Source: Nitratireductor aestuarii (GTDB taxonomy: Bacteria > Pseudomonadota > Alphaproteobacteria > Rhizobiales > Rhizobiaceae). Taken from it: a stretch of DNA of 64,000 bases. Where the stretch lies: positions 186,001-250,000 of the forward strand of contig NZ_BMIF01000005.1 in assembly GCF_014641695.1 (NCBI RefSeq), read 5' to 3'. The notes beneath the pieces are model-generated. The model ran no database searches, was not told the DNA's origin, and worked only from the letters and a program-made list of their open reading frames with translations. The translations under genes and the position numbers were made by a program. Below, in pieces: positions 33,245 through 41,639 of this stretch. Positions within the stretch are counted from its first letter, which is position 1. Each line of letters opens with the position of its first letter.

Positions 33245-33266
33245 GCACAAACTTCCGCAGAAACAG

Positions 33267-33294
33267 AAAAGCCGCAGACGATTCTGCGGCTTTT
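33267..33294. terminator. Bidirectional Rho-independent terminator
   Basis: AAAAGCCGCAGA-CGAT-TCTGCGGCTTTT, a perfect stem with A and T tracts on both sides, so it can end transcription of the IclR gene (plus) and of the permease operon (minus, ending at 33315). Confidence 0.93.
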
Positions 33295-33314
33295 CTTGTG
33301 ATGTGGAAGGAAAT

Positions 33315-34241
33315 TCAGCTTGCCTGACGGCGCTTCATCCAGGCGTTGAACTCACCCACGATACCGCGGCGCAGAAACAGGATCACCAGCAGCAGGATGA
33401 TCCCCTGCGAGATGAGCGCCCATTCGCCGAAGCTTGCGAGATATTCGTTCAGGTAGATGATGAAGCCGGCGCCCACCATCGGTCCAAACAGGGTGCCGAG
33501 GCCACCAAGCAGGGTCATGATGATGACTTCCGTCGAGATCGGGAACGAAACGTCGGTCAGCGTGGCGAACTGGAAGACGGAAGCCTTCATTGCACCCGCA
33601 ACACCTGCCAGTCCGGCCGAGAGCACCAGCGCCATCAGCTTGTAGCGTTCCGGCTTCATGCCGAGCGATTCCACGCGGGCGTCGTTGTCACGGATGGCCT
33701 TGAGGATTTCGCCGAAGGGCGAGTGAACGATGCGGTAGAAGAAGAAGACCGCAAGCACTGTGATCGCAAGAACCACATAGTAGTAGTTGAAGTTGCGGGT
33801 CACATCGATCAGTCCAAGCACCGGCTCGCGCGGGATCTTCTGCAGCCCATCCTCACCCCCGGTGAACGGCGAGCGCAGCAGGATGAAGTAGACGAACTGC
33901 GCAATCGCGAAGGTGATCATCGCAAAGGTGATGCCGCTTTTGCGCACCGCAATGATGCCGACGAGCAAGCCCAAAGCTGCCGAGAACAGGCCACCTGCGA
34001 GGATGCCCATTTCGGGCGTCAGCCCGTAGGTCTTCATCAGCCAGCCGGCCACATAGGCCGCACTACCGAAGAACATCGCGTGACCGAAGCAGAGAAGTCC
34101 CGTGTAGCCGAGCAGAAGGTTGAAGGAACAGGCGAAGACGATGAAGCACAGGATCGTCATCAGCGTGACGGGATAGACGAAGAGCGGTGCAACCAGCGCC
34201 ACAGCCAAGAGCGCGATCGCAATAACGGAAGTCTTGGACAT
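33315..34241 (-). CDS. Branched-chain-type ABC transporter permease (LivM family)
   Basis: A 308-aa inner-membrane permease. I place the start at 34241 (MSKTSVIAIALLAVALVAPLF), overlapping the LivH-type stop by one base; the longer frame upstream reads through the neighbour and is not real. Multiple hydrophobic segments are visible, including CFIVFACSFNLLLGYTGLLCFGHAMFFGSAAYVAG (the LivM signature), GITFAMITFAIAQF and PISTEVIIMTLLGGLGTLFGPMVGA. Last gene of the operon running from 41435 and followed by the terminator at 33267-33294. It forms the membrane channel together with the LivH-type protein. Confidence 0.92.
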   Translation of the reverse strand: MSKTSVIAIALLAVALVAPLFVYPVTLMTILCFIVFACSFNLLLGYTGLLCFGHAMFFGSAAYVAGWLMKTYGLTPEMGILAGGLFSAALGLLVGIIAVRKSGITFAMITFAIAQFVYFILLRSPFTGGEDGLQKIPREPVLGLIDVTRNFNYYYVVLAITVLAVFFFYRIVHSPFGEILKAIRDNDARVESLGMKPERYKLMALVLSAGLAGVAGAMKASVFQFATLTDVSFPISTEVIIMTLLGGLGTLFGPMVGAGFIIYLNEYLASFGEWALISQGIILLLVILFLRRGIVGEFNAWMKRRQAS

Positions 34242-35119
34242 CACGCTTTCTCCGAGGAAAAGATGCCATTCGGCTTCAGGAGCAGGACGACGATCATGAC
34301 GACGAAGGCGACCGTGGTCGCAGCTTCCGGGTAGAAGACCTTGGTGATCGCCTCGGCAAGGCCGAGGATGTAGCCCGTGACGATCGCGCCCGAGATCGAG
34401 CCGATGCCGCCGATCACCACGACCGCGAAGACCGTGATCATCAGGCCTGAGCCCATGGACGGAGAAACCTGGTAGATCGGTGCTGCGAGGACGCCGCTCA
34501 ACGCCGCCAGACCAACGCCCAGACCATAGGTCAGCGTGATCATGCGCGGCACGTTGATGCCGAAGCTTTCGACGATGTTCGGGTTCTCGTTTGCCGCACG
34601 CAGATAAGCGCCAAGCTTGGAGTATTCGATCAGCAACCAGGTGCCGGCGCAGGTGACGATGGAGAACACCACAACCCACAGGCGGTAGTACGGCAGGAAC
34701 ATGAAGCCCAGGTTTATGCCGCCGCTGATGGGCGCGGCATAGGGCAGACCCGTGGAACCGTATTCCTGGCGAACAAGACCTTCAACGATGAGCGCGATCG
34801 CGTAAGTTGCGAGCAGCGCATAGAGGTGGTCCAGATGCTGGAGAGGCCGCAGCACCAGGCGCTCCATAAGCATGCCGAAGGCACCCACTGCCAGCGGCGC
34901 GATGATCAGCGCACCCCAGTAGGGAACGCCGAGGTAGTTAAGCAGGAGCCAGGCACAGAATGCGCCTAGCATGTACTGAACGCCGTGGGCGAAGTTCACC
35001 ACGTTCATGAGGCCGAAGATGATGGCAAGCCCCATGCTCAGCATGGCGTAGAAGGACCCGTTGATCAGGCCGATGAGCAATTGCCCGAACAGCAACTGCG
35101 GAGAGATCATGTCAAACAT
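34241..35119 (-). CDS. Branched-chain-type ABC transporter permease (LivH family)
   Basis: A 292-aa permease with the LivH start (QLLIGLINGSFYAMLSMGLAIIFGLMNVVNFAHGVQYML) and the conserved PIYQVSPSMGSGLMITVFAVVVIGGIGSISGAIVTGYILG block. About eight hydrophobic segments are expected. It pairs with the LivM-type protein, whose start overlaps its stop (TGATG). The likely substrate is a carboxylic acid of the IclR-controlled pathway rather than an amino acid, given the neighbours. That is inference. Confidence 0.93.
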   Translation of the reverse strand: MFDMISPQLLFGQLLIGLINGSFYAMLSMGLAIIFGLMNVVNFAHGVQYMLGAFCAWLLLNYLGVPYWGALIIAPLAVGAFGMLMERLVLRPLQHLDHLYALLATYAIALIVEGLVRQEYGSTGLPYAAPISGGINLGFMFLPYYRLWVVVFSIVTCAGTWLLIEYSKLGAYLRAANENPNIVESFGINVPRMITLTYGLGVGLAALSGVLAAPIYQVSPSMGSGLMITVFAVVVIGGIGSISGAIVTGYILGLAEAITKVFYPEAATTVAFVVMIVVLLLKPNGIFSSEKA

Positions 35120-35124
35120 TCGGC

Positions 35125-35844
35125 TTAGACCCCCAGATAGCGCTGAACACGGGAAACATCGGTGTTGCTCACGTCGGCCGTGAATGTGTCGACCACCTGC
35201 CCGTGCTCGACCACGACGTGGCGATCCGCAACGCTGCGGGCAAAACGCCAGTTCTGTTCAACCAGGATGATGGTGTAGCCCCTCTGCTTCAGTTTCTTGA
35301 GCAGTTCGCCGATCTCCTTGACGATGACCGGAGCGAGGCCTTCGCTCGGCTCATCCAGCAGGAGGAAACGCGACCCGGTGCGCAGGATGCGGGCGATTGC
35401 CAGCATCTGCTGCTCGCCGCCCGAAAGCCTGGTGCCGCGGCTCGATGCGCGGCGCTGCAGGTTGGGGAATGCCTGGAAAAGCTCCGCATCGGTCATGCCG
35501 CCAGATTGGAGCACCGGCGGCAGGGTCAGGTTCTCACGCACGTCAAGCGACGCAAAGATCGCACGCTCTTCCGGGCAGTAGGCGATGCCCTTGCGTGCGA
35601 TCTCGTAGATCCGCTTGTTGATGAGCTCTTCGCTCCTGAAATTGATGGACCCCGTACGCTTGCGCATGATGCCCATGATGGCGCGCAGCGTGGAGGTCTT
35701 GCCCGCACCATTGCGGCCGAGCAGCGTCAGGATTTCGCCTTCGTGAACCTCGAAGTTCATCCCGTGGATGACCTTCGACTCGGCGTACCAGCCCTGCAGG
35801 TCGCGGACGACCAGGCTGGTATTCGGGTGGACGTCAATCTTCAT
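35125..35844 (-). CDS. Branched-chain-type ABC transporter ATP-binding protein (LivF family)
   Basis: A 239-aa ATPase. Walker A GRNGAGKTS, Q-loop and AYCPEERAIFASLDVRENL, signature LSGGEQQMLAIARIL, Walker B RFLLLDEPSEGL and the H-loop VEQN are all present. The ATG at 35844 has GGGAGG five bases upstream and overlaps the end of the LivG-type gene by 11 bases. It powers the LivHM-type permease at the cytoplasmic face. Confidence 0.94.
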   Translation of the reverse strand: MKIDVHPNTSLVVRDLQGWYAESKVIHGMNFEVHEGEILTLLGRNGAGKTSTLRAIMGIMRKRTGSINFRSEELINKRIYEIARKGIAYCPEERAIFASLDVRENLTLPPVLQSGGMTDAELFQAFPNLQRRASSRGTRLSGGEQQMLAIARILRTGSRFLLLDEPSEGLAPVIVKEIGELLKKLKQRGYTIILVEQNWRFARSVADRHVVVEHGQVVDTFTADVSNTDVSRVQRYLGV

Positions 35845-36637
35845 CCACACCTCCCATGTAAGCAGAGATGACCCGCTCGTCGGACGAGACTTCCGCGTAG
35901 GTTCCCTCAGTGAGCACTTCGCCGTGCTGCAGAACCGTAATGCGATCGCAGAGTGTGGCGACGATCGACAGGTTGTGCTCGACGATCACCACCGTGCGAC
36001 CCTTGGCCGTTTCGCGGATCAGTTCGGTGATCGGTTCGATGTCCTCATGGCCCATGCCGGCGGTCGGCTCATCAAGGAGCATGACCTTCGGTTCCATGGC
36101 AAGCGTGGTGGCGATCTCAAGCGCACGCTTCTTGCCGTAGGAAAGGTCTGCGGCTTCCACCTTCGCCATGTTGGCGAGCCCGACGCGCTCAAGCAGGTGC
36201 ATGGCGCGTTCGTTGAGAGGTTCGACCCGCTTCAGCGAATTCCAGAACCGGTAGGTGCTGCCGTAACTGGACTGGAGCGCCACCCGCACATTTTCGAGCG
36301 CCGTCATGTGCGGGAAGGTCGCGGAAATCTGGAATGACCGCACCAGCCCCATGCGCGCAACATCTGCCGCCCGCATCTGCGTGATGTCGTGACCATCGAA
36401 ATCGATGGTTCCCGACGTCGGCGACAGCGTCTTGGTCAGCAGATTGAAGCAGGTGGTCTTGCCGGCACCGTTCGGCCCGATCAGCGCATGGATGGAACCC
36501 CGCCTGATCGACAGATCGACGTTGTTGACGGCCATGAAGCCGCCAAACCTCTTGCTCAGCCCCCGCGCAACTAGCACGCTATCCCCGGTGGTGGTGGGCC
36601 CGGCATGCATGCTGGACCCTTCGTGCAGTGTGGTCAT
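35834..36637 (-). CDS. Branched-chain-type ABC transporter ATP-binding protein (LivG family)
   Basis: A 267-aa ATPase. The start at 36637 (MTTLHEGSSMHAG) has GGGAGGAAAG upstream; the longer frame overlaps the acyl-CoA dehydrogenase gene and is rejected. Walker A GPNGAGKTTCFN, ADVARMGLVRSFQISATFPHMTALENV (LivG-specific), LSYGKKRALEIATTL as signature, VMLLDEPTAGMGHEDI and VEHN. It starts 25 bp after the stop of the acyl-CoA dehydrogenase, so the transporter is co-transcribed with the enzymes upstream. Confidence 0.94.
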   Translation of the reverse strand: MTTLHEGSSMHAGPTTTGDSVLVARGLSKRFGGFMAVNNVDLSIRRGSIHALIGPNGAGKTTCFNLLTKTLSPTSGTIDFDGHDITQMRAADVARMGLVRSFQISATFPHMTALENVRVALQSSYGSTYRFWNSLKRVEPLNERAMHLLERVGLANMAKVEAADLSYGKKRALEIATTLAMEPKVMLLDEPTAGMGHEDIEPITELIRETAKGRTVVIVEHNLSIVATLCDRITVLQHGEVLTEGTYAEVSSDERVISAYMGGVDED

Positions 36638-36662
36638 CTTTCCTCCCATGCAGGCTTTTTTT

Positions 36663-37829
36663 CTAACCTGGAAGACGCAGGACTGCTTTCGCCATGATGT
36701 TTCGCTGGATCTCGTTGGATCCGCCGAAGATCGCCGGTGCACGTGAATCGAGATAGAGATTCATCGCATCGATCATGGTGTCACCCGCTTCGAGGTCGTC
36801 GTTGAACCGCGCTTCCTCGCCAACGATCGCAAGCATTTCCTCGGTGATCCGCTGATAGAGCTCTGTGTTGAACAGTTTTAGCACCGAGACGTCCGGACCG
36901 AGCTCCCCACCATCACGCAGCACCTTGGCGAAGCGTTCGAAGGCAGAGCCAAGATCATAGACGTCGAGCCGCAGCTTGGCGAAGCGGGAGACGAAGGCCG
37001 GATCGTTGAACGCGCCGCGTGCTTCCGCCAGCACCTGCAGGCGGGAGAGCGCGTATTCCGGGCGCGTCGGTGCACCGAGGAAGATGCGCTCGTGGCCGAG
37101 CACGGCCTTGGCCAGCGTCCAGCCCTGGTTTTCCTCGCCAACGAGTGCGGAAACCGGGACACGAACGTTGTCGAAGAAGACTTCGCAGAAGTCCGCTTCC
37201 TGACGCAGGTTAGGGATCGGCCGCACGGTCACGCCCGGAAGCTCGAGCGGCACGAGCAGAACCGAAATGCCCTGCTGAGGCTTCTTGGCTTCCTTGTCGG
37301 TGCGGACCAAAAGCAGGATCCAGTTGGCGCAGTGGGCCAACGTGGTCCAGATCTTCTGGCCATTGATGACATAGTCGTCACCGTCGCGAACAGCCGACGT
37401 ACGCATCGACGCAAGGTCAGAGCCCGAACCCGGCTCCGAATAGCCCTGGCACCAGACGTGTTCGCCCGAAATGATCTTCGGCAGGAAGTACTGCTTCTGC
37501 TCCTCGGTACCGTAGTGGAGCAGGAGCGGACCAGTGAGGCCGATGCCGTGGTCGGGAATGCGGGGGCATCCGAGGCGCGCCCATTCCTCCACATAGATCA
37601 TGTGCTTGGTCGGGTTCAGCGCCATGCCGCCATATTCCTGCGGCCAGAGCGGCGCTAGGAATCCATCCCTTGCAAGGTTATGATAGAAGACCTTCACTTC
37701 CTCATAGTGCGGCCGCTGCTTGCGCATGAAGAGGAGTTCCTGCGGGCAGTTTTCAATCAGCCAGTTGCGGAAGAAGCGCCGGAATTCCTCATCCGGCATG
37801 GCATTCCAATCTCGCTGCTGCACGGCCAT
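36663..37829 (-). CDS. Acyl-CoA dehydrogenase, probable alpha subunit of a two-subunit enzyme
   Basis: A 388-aa acyl-CoA dehydrogenase of the FadE/ChsE-like group. Motifs: WPQEYGGMALNPTKHMIYVEEWARLG, CQGYSEPGSGSDLASMRT, GQKIWTTLAHCANW, AVLGHERIFLGAP and SRAPAIFGGSNEIQRNIMAKAVLRLPG. The C-terminal motif has G where many enzymes have the catalytic Glu, as is common in this subgroup, where the base lies elsewhere. The gene at 38620-39738 encodes a shorter, diverged relative, a pairing known from the heterotetrameric steroid acyl-CoA dehydrogenases. Its ATG overlaps the enoyl-CoA hydratase stop (TAATG). Confidence 0.91.
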   Translation of the reverse strand: MAVQQRDWNAMPDEEFRRFFRNWLIENCPQELLFMRKQRPHYEEVKVFYHNLARDGFLAPLWPQEYGGMALNPTKHMIYVEEWARLGCPRIPDHGIGLTGPLLLHYGTEEQKQYFLPKIISGEHVWCQGYSEPGSGSDLASMRTSAVRDGDDYVINGQKIWTTLAHCANWILLLVRTDKEAKKPQQGISVLLVPLELPGVTVRPIPNLRQEADFCEVFFDNVRVPVSALVGEENQGWTLAKAVLGHERIFLGAPTRPEYALSRLQVLAEARGAFNDPAFVSRFAKLRLDVYDLGSAFERFAKVLRDGGELGPDVSVLKLFNTELYQRITEEMLAIVGEEARFNDDLEAGDTMIDAMNLYLDSRAPAIFGGSNEIQRNIMAKAVLRLPG

Positions 37830-38605
37830 TAGTCGATGTCCTTGAATACTGGCTTACGCTTCTCGAGGAAGGCGCGCATGGCTTCCTTCGAGTCATCATG
37901 GCGGGTCATCTCGTTGGTGAGATTCTGCTCGAAGCGGTAGCCATCGCGCAGCGGCATCGTGCGAACGGTATTGATCGCGAGCTTCGCCAGCGACATGGCC
38001 TTGGGGCTCTTCGAAGCAATGTTGTTGGCGATTTCCATTGCAGCCGGCAGCAGCTCTTCAAGCGGCAGGCAGGCCTCGATGATGCCGCGGCGGTAGGCTT
38101 CAGCGGCCGGCAGCCTGTAGCCGGTCAGCACCATGCGGCGCGCCAGCGAATGCGGGAACAGGCTCATGGTGTGGGCGGCGCCGCCCATGAGACCAATGTC
38201 GATCTCCGGCATAGCGAAGAAGGCGTTCTCGGAAGCGAGGATGATGTCAGCGTTGACGATCGGAGCCATGCCGACGCCGAGCGCCGGGCCGTTGACAGCA
38301 GCGATCACCGGCTTGTTCATCTCCATGATCGTATTGCCGACCTCGCGCATGCGGCGCATGTGGCGGGTCAGGTTGCCAGGAACGGAGTTGACGTTCGCGC
38401 GCTGCTTGATGTCGGCGCCGGCCGAGAACATCTTCTCGCGGCCGGTGATGACGATCGCGCGGACACTCTTGGCTTCATAGAGCTCGTCGAAGGCTTCGAG
38501 GAACTCTTCCGTGAAGGCCAGCGACCACGCGTTGACGGGAGGGCTGTCCATCTGGACAAGCGCCACGTGATTTTCGATCGTTACCTTGATCAGTTCGTTT
38601 TTCAT
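37829..38605 (-). CDS. Enoyl-CoA hydratase/isomerase family protein
   Basis: A 258-aa crotonase-fold enzyme. MDSPPVNAWSLAFTEEFLEAF, oxyanion segments SAGADIKQ and AVNGPALGVGM, and MPEIDIGLMGGAAHTMSLFP. It keeps the first catalytic Glu (MPEI), but the second position is Arg (LARRMVLTG), the opposite pattern to the paralog at 1628-2404. Lying between the two acyl-CoA dehydrogenase subunit genes, it should hydrate the enoyl-CoA that they form, or act as an isomerase. The C-terminal RAFLEKRKPVFKDID is typical and complete. Confidence 0.91.
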   Translation of the reverse strand: MKNELIKVTIENHVALVQMDSPPVNAWSLAFTEEFLEAFDELYEAKSVRAIVITGREKMFSAGADIKQRANVNSVPGNLTRHMRRMREVGNTIMEMNKPVIAAVNGPALGVGMAPIVNADIILASENAFFAMPEIDIGLMGGAAHTMSLFPHSLARRMVLTGYRLPAAEAYRRGIIEACLPLEELLPAAMEIANNIASKSPKAMSLAKLAINTVRTMPLRDGYRFEQNLTNEMTRHDDSKEAMRAFLEKRKPVFKDID

Positions 38606-38619
38606 TGGGGAAGGACCTC

Positions 38620-39738
38620 TCAGGCTGCGCGCTCAAGCGCGACAAATTCGAGACGGAGTGCTTCGGGCTGGCCGAGTGCACTGTTGAGGGCGACGGCGCG
38701 CTTCATGAAATGGCCGATGTCGCATTCATCGGTGAAACCCATGGCGCCATGAAGATGGATGGCGCGGCGGCCAACGGTGACGGATGCGTCGCCGGCGCGT
38801 GCCTTGGCGGCAAGGATTGCAAGCGTTGCGGCCTTCGGATCGTCTTCCTCCAGTCGCTCGCAGGCATTGACGACGGCGGCACAGGCGAATTCTGCATCCG
38901 CCCACATGTCCACCATCTTGTGCTGTAGCACCTGGAAGCTTGCGATCGGCTTGCCGAACTGCACGCGCTGCGACGTGTATTCGACGGTGATTTCGAGCTC
39001 GCGCGAGGCAATACCTGCCATTTCGGCGGCGAGCGCCAGACGGGTGGATGCAACGGCCTTCTCGATCGCCGCATCAACGGCTGCACCCTTGGCAAGAACG
39101 CGGTCTGCGCCAACGGAAACACCGGAGAAGGAAACCTTGCCAAGCTGCGAACCATCGAGCGTCGGACGCTGCGAAATCTCAGCGGAGGCAGCCGGAACGG
39201 AGACGAGCGCCTGCTCATCGTTGATCGCCGCCAGCACCAGGAACTCGTCTGCCGAAGCAGCTGCGTTTACGTAGTGAGCTTCACCGCTGAGCTTGATGCC
39301 ATCGCCGCTAGCGGAAGCCTCGATCGGAGCGATGGAGCCGTTGGCAGCCTGTACAGCCGGCGAAACGATCAGCGATCCGTCGATCAGACCATTGATGAGG
39401 CGTTCGCGCTCGACCGTCGCTTCAGCTTCGGAGAGCAGCGCCCCGGAGAAGACGGCGAGGAAAGCCAGCGGCTCGGAGATCAGTTCACGGCCAAGAGCCT
39501 CGCTCAGGACCGACTGTTCACGCGCACCCAGGCCAGCGCCGCCCAGCTCTTCAGGGATGGTCAGACCCAGCCAGCCAGCCTCTGCCATGCCTGCCCATAC
39601 TTCACGGTCCAGGTCTGTACCCGCCGCCCTGCGCTGGCGCAGGCGCTGGGCACCCGGAAATCTGGTGGCGAAGGTCGCTACGCTGTCGCGGAGCAGCCCA
39701 AGCGTGCCATCCGTATCGTCGAATATCATCTGTGGCAT
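38620..39738 (-). CDS. Acyl-CoA dehydrogenase, probable beta subunit
   Basis: A 372-aa acyl-CoA dehydrogenase relative. The N-terminal AGWLGLTIPEELGGAGLGAREQSVLSEALGRELISEP and the helical C-terminus (SQRVQFGKPIASFQVLQHKMVDMWADAEFA; HLHGAMGFTDECDIGHFMKRA) match the family, but the middle beta domain is poor in FAD motifs (no TEP-GSGSD) and no GTNEI-like ending with Glu is present. This is how the second subunit of alpha2beta2 enzymes such as ChsE4-ChsE5 appears. A complex with the 36663-37829 product is inferred. AGGAAAG precedes the ATG, and the ligase gene is 65 bp upstream. Confidence 0.88.
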   Translation of the reverse strand: MPQMIFDDTDGTLGLLRDSVATFATRFPGAQRLRQRRAAGTDLDREVWAGMAEAGWLGLTIPEELGGAGLGAREQSVLSEALGRELISEPLAFLAVFSGALLSEAEATVERERLINGLIDGSLIVSPAVQAANGSIAPIEASASGDGIKLSGEAHYVNAAASADEFLVLAAINDEQALVSVPAASAEISQRPTLDGSQLGKVSFSGVSVGADRVLAKGAAVDAAIEKAVASTRLALAAEMAGIASRELEITVEYTSQRVQFGKPIASFQVLQHKMVDMWADAEFACAAVVNACERLEEDDPKAATLAILAAKARAGDASVTVGRRAIHLHGAMGFTDECDIGHFMKRAVALNSALGQPEALRLEFVALERAA

Positions 39739-39803
39739 GGGGTCTTTCCTATTCGTCTTCGATAATGGCGAGGCTTTCGCCTGCCCTAATCCGTGTCCTG
39801 CCG

Positions 39804-41435
39804 CTAAGAGGTCGGCAGGACGTAATCGCGGAACTGCTCGCGCAGCTTCTGCTTGTGGAGTTTTCCGGTTGCAGTGTGGGGGATCTCATCCACGAAGATG
39901 ACGTCGTCCGGCAGCCACCACTTGACCACGCGCTCGGCCAGATAGGCGATGATGTCTTCTGGCTTCGGATCGGTACCGGGTTTGCGGACCACGATCAGCA
40001 GAGGACGTTCCTGCCATTTAGGATGCGCGACACCGATGACGGCTGCCTCCTGCACGTCCGGGTGTCCAACGGCTGCGTTTTCCAGCTCGATCGAGCTGAT
40101 CCACTCGCCGCCCGACTTGATCACATCCTTGGAACGATCGGTGAGCTGGACATAGCCTTCGGGGTCGATCTTCGCCACGTCGCCGGTTGGGAACCAGCCT
40201 TCCTCATCCAGGCTCTCGGCGCTGTCCATCTTGAAATAGCCGGAGGCGATCCAGGGGCCGCGCACATAGAGATTGCCGGAGACCTGCCCGTCATGCGGCA
40301 GCACGTTGCCGTCCTCGTCCTTGATCCGCCACTCGACGCCAAAAACCGCCCTGCCCTGCTTGACCTGAATGTCGAGCCGGGCCTCTTCCTCGAGATCGTA
40401 GTGATGGGGCAGGAAGTTGCAAACTGCTGCAACCGGGCTCGTCTCGGTCATGCCCCAGGCATGGATGGCGCGCACGCCGCCCCTCTCCAGCTTCTGGATC
40501 AGGGCGCGTGGCGCAGCCGAACCTCCGATGTAGAGGCGGTTGAACGGCAGGTCTGAAACGCTGAGGCCGGGCGTGCTTTCGATATACTGCAGGAGGCCGA
40601 GCCAGACGGTCGGCACACCCAGCGTCATCGTGCACTTTTCCGCCACGGCGAGTTCAAACAGGCTCTTGCCGTCAAGGTTCGGGCCCGGCAGCACGAGCTT
40701 CGCGCCGGACATCGCTGCGGCGTAAGGCACGCCCCAGGCGTTGACATGGAAAAGCGGGACCACCAGCAGGGTGGAATCCTGCGCCGACAGGCCAAAGCCG
40801 TCGGCCTGGCAGACCAGGAACGAATGCAGGATGCTGGAGCGGTGGCTGTAGAGCACGCCCTTCGGGTTACCGGTGGTTCCCGACGTGTAGCAGAGAGACG
40901 AGGCGGTGCGCTCATCCAACTTCGGCCAGACGAACTCGCCCGGCATCTGCTCAAGCAGAGTTTCGTAGCAGAGAACCTCGCCTGCGTCCGTCGGCATGTG
41001 CGCCTCGTCCGTCATGGCGATGAAATGCCTTACCTTGGGGAAGCTGCCACGCAGCTGGCCTACGATCTGGGAGAAACTGATGTCGAACAGCAGAACCGAG
41101 CCTTCGGCATGGTTCATGATATAGTTGATCTGTTCGTGGTAGAGGCGCGGATTGACCGTGTGGAGGATCGCTCCCATGCCAGAAACAGCGAAGTAGAGCT
41201 CAAGGTGACGGTGTGTATTCCACGCCATCGTGGCGACGATGTCGCCCTGCTTTACGCCTAGTTCCCGCAGAGCTTCTGCGAGCTTGCGCACGCGCTGCCC
41301 GAGAGTGGCATAGTCTGTCCTGACAATATCGCCTTCACAGGTCCTGCTGACAATCTCGGTCTTCGGGTGATAGCGCTCTGCATGATCCAGCAAGGACGAG
41401 ATCAGCAGTTCGTGGTCCTGCATCAAACCAAACAT
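39804..41435 (-). CDS. Acyl-CoA ligase (AMP-forming, fatty-acid--CoA ligase family)
   Basis: A 543-aa ANL-superfamily ligase. I use the ATG at 41435 ([11 protein letters not shown]) behind GGAGGAG. P-loop [18 protein letters not shown]5 motif [10 protein letters not shown]7 [33 protein letters not shown] and the A10 lysine in [14 protein letters not shown] are all there. It activates a carboxylate as the acyl adenylate and then the CoA thioester, using ATP. It heads the operon ligase - acyl-CoA dehydrogenase beta - hydratase - acyl-CoA dehydrogenase alpha - ABC transporter, so it probably activates the acid that the transporter imports. The 204-bp gap upstream contains the terminator hairpin at 41598-41630 and presumably this operon's promoter. 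Confidence 0.94.
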   Translation of the reverse strand: MFGLMQDHELLISSLLDHAERYHPKTEIVSRTCEGDIVRTDYATLGQRVRKLAEALRELGVKQGDIVATMAWNTHRHLELYFAVSGMGAILHTVNPRLYHEQINYIMNHAEGSVLLFDISFSQIVGQLRGSFPKVRHFIAMTDEAHMPTDAGEVLCYETLLEQMPGEFVWPKLDERTASSLCYTSGTTGNPKGVLYSHRSSILHSFLVCQADGFGLSAQDSTLLVVPLFHVNAWGVPYAAAMSGAKLVLPGPNLDGKSLFELAVAEKCTMTLGVPTVWLGLLQYIESTPGLSVSDLPFNRLYIGGSAAPRALIQKLERGGVRAIHAWGMTETSPVAAVCNFLPHHYDLEEEARLDIQVKQGRAVFGVEWRIKDEDGNVLPHDGQVSGNLYVRGPWIASGYFKMDSAESLDEEGWFPTGDVAKIDPEGYVQLTDRSKDVIKSGGEWISSIELENAAVGHPDVQEAAVIGVAHPKWQERPLLIVVRKPGTDPKPEDIIAYLAERVVKWWLPDDVIFVDEIPHTATGKLHKQKLREQFRDYVLPTS

Positions 41436-41597
41436 TGTTTCTCCTCCCCAGGAGTTAGGCACCGCACTTTGCGATCATTACTTTGATCGGCGGTCCGTTT
41501 CTGATTGAACGACAAGAATTGTACTTTAAGGTCCCTGATATGGTTCAGGCCTGCCCGAATTTTCCGGAGCCCCCTGCTGCGGACTATTCAAGCAGAT

Positions 41598-41630
41598 CTA
41601 CAGCAGCCCTGCCTGCCAGGGCTGCTGTAG
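41598..41630. terminator. Strong hairpin after the monooxygenase gene
   Basis: A perfect 14-bp stem (CTACAGCAGCCCTG with CAGGGCTGCTGTAG, 5-base loop) starting 10 bp after the monooxygenase stop on the minus strand. The T-tract is weak, so it may be a terminator of reduced efficiency or an mRNA-stabilising hairpin. Confidence 0.75.
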
Positions 41631-41639
41631 TTTGGAAGT

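Noticed and set aside
34242-34679. N-terminal extension of the LivM-type frame
   Set aside because: It overlaps the LivH-type gene out of frame and has no membrane character; the ATG at 34241 gives the correct LivM start.
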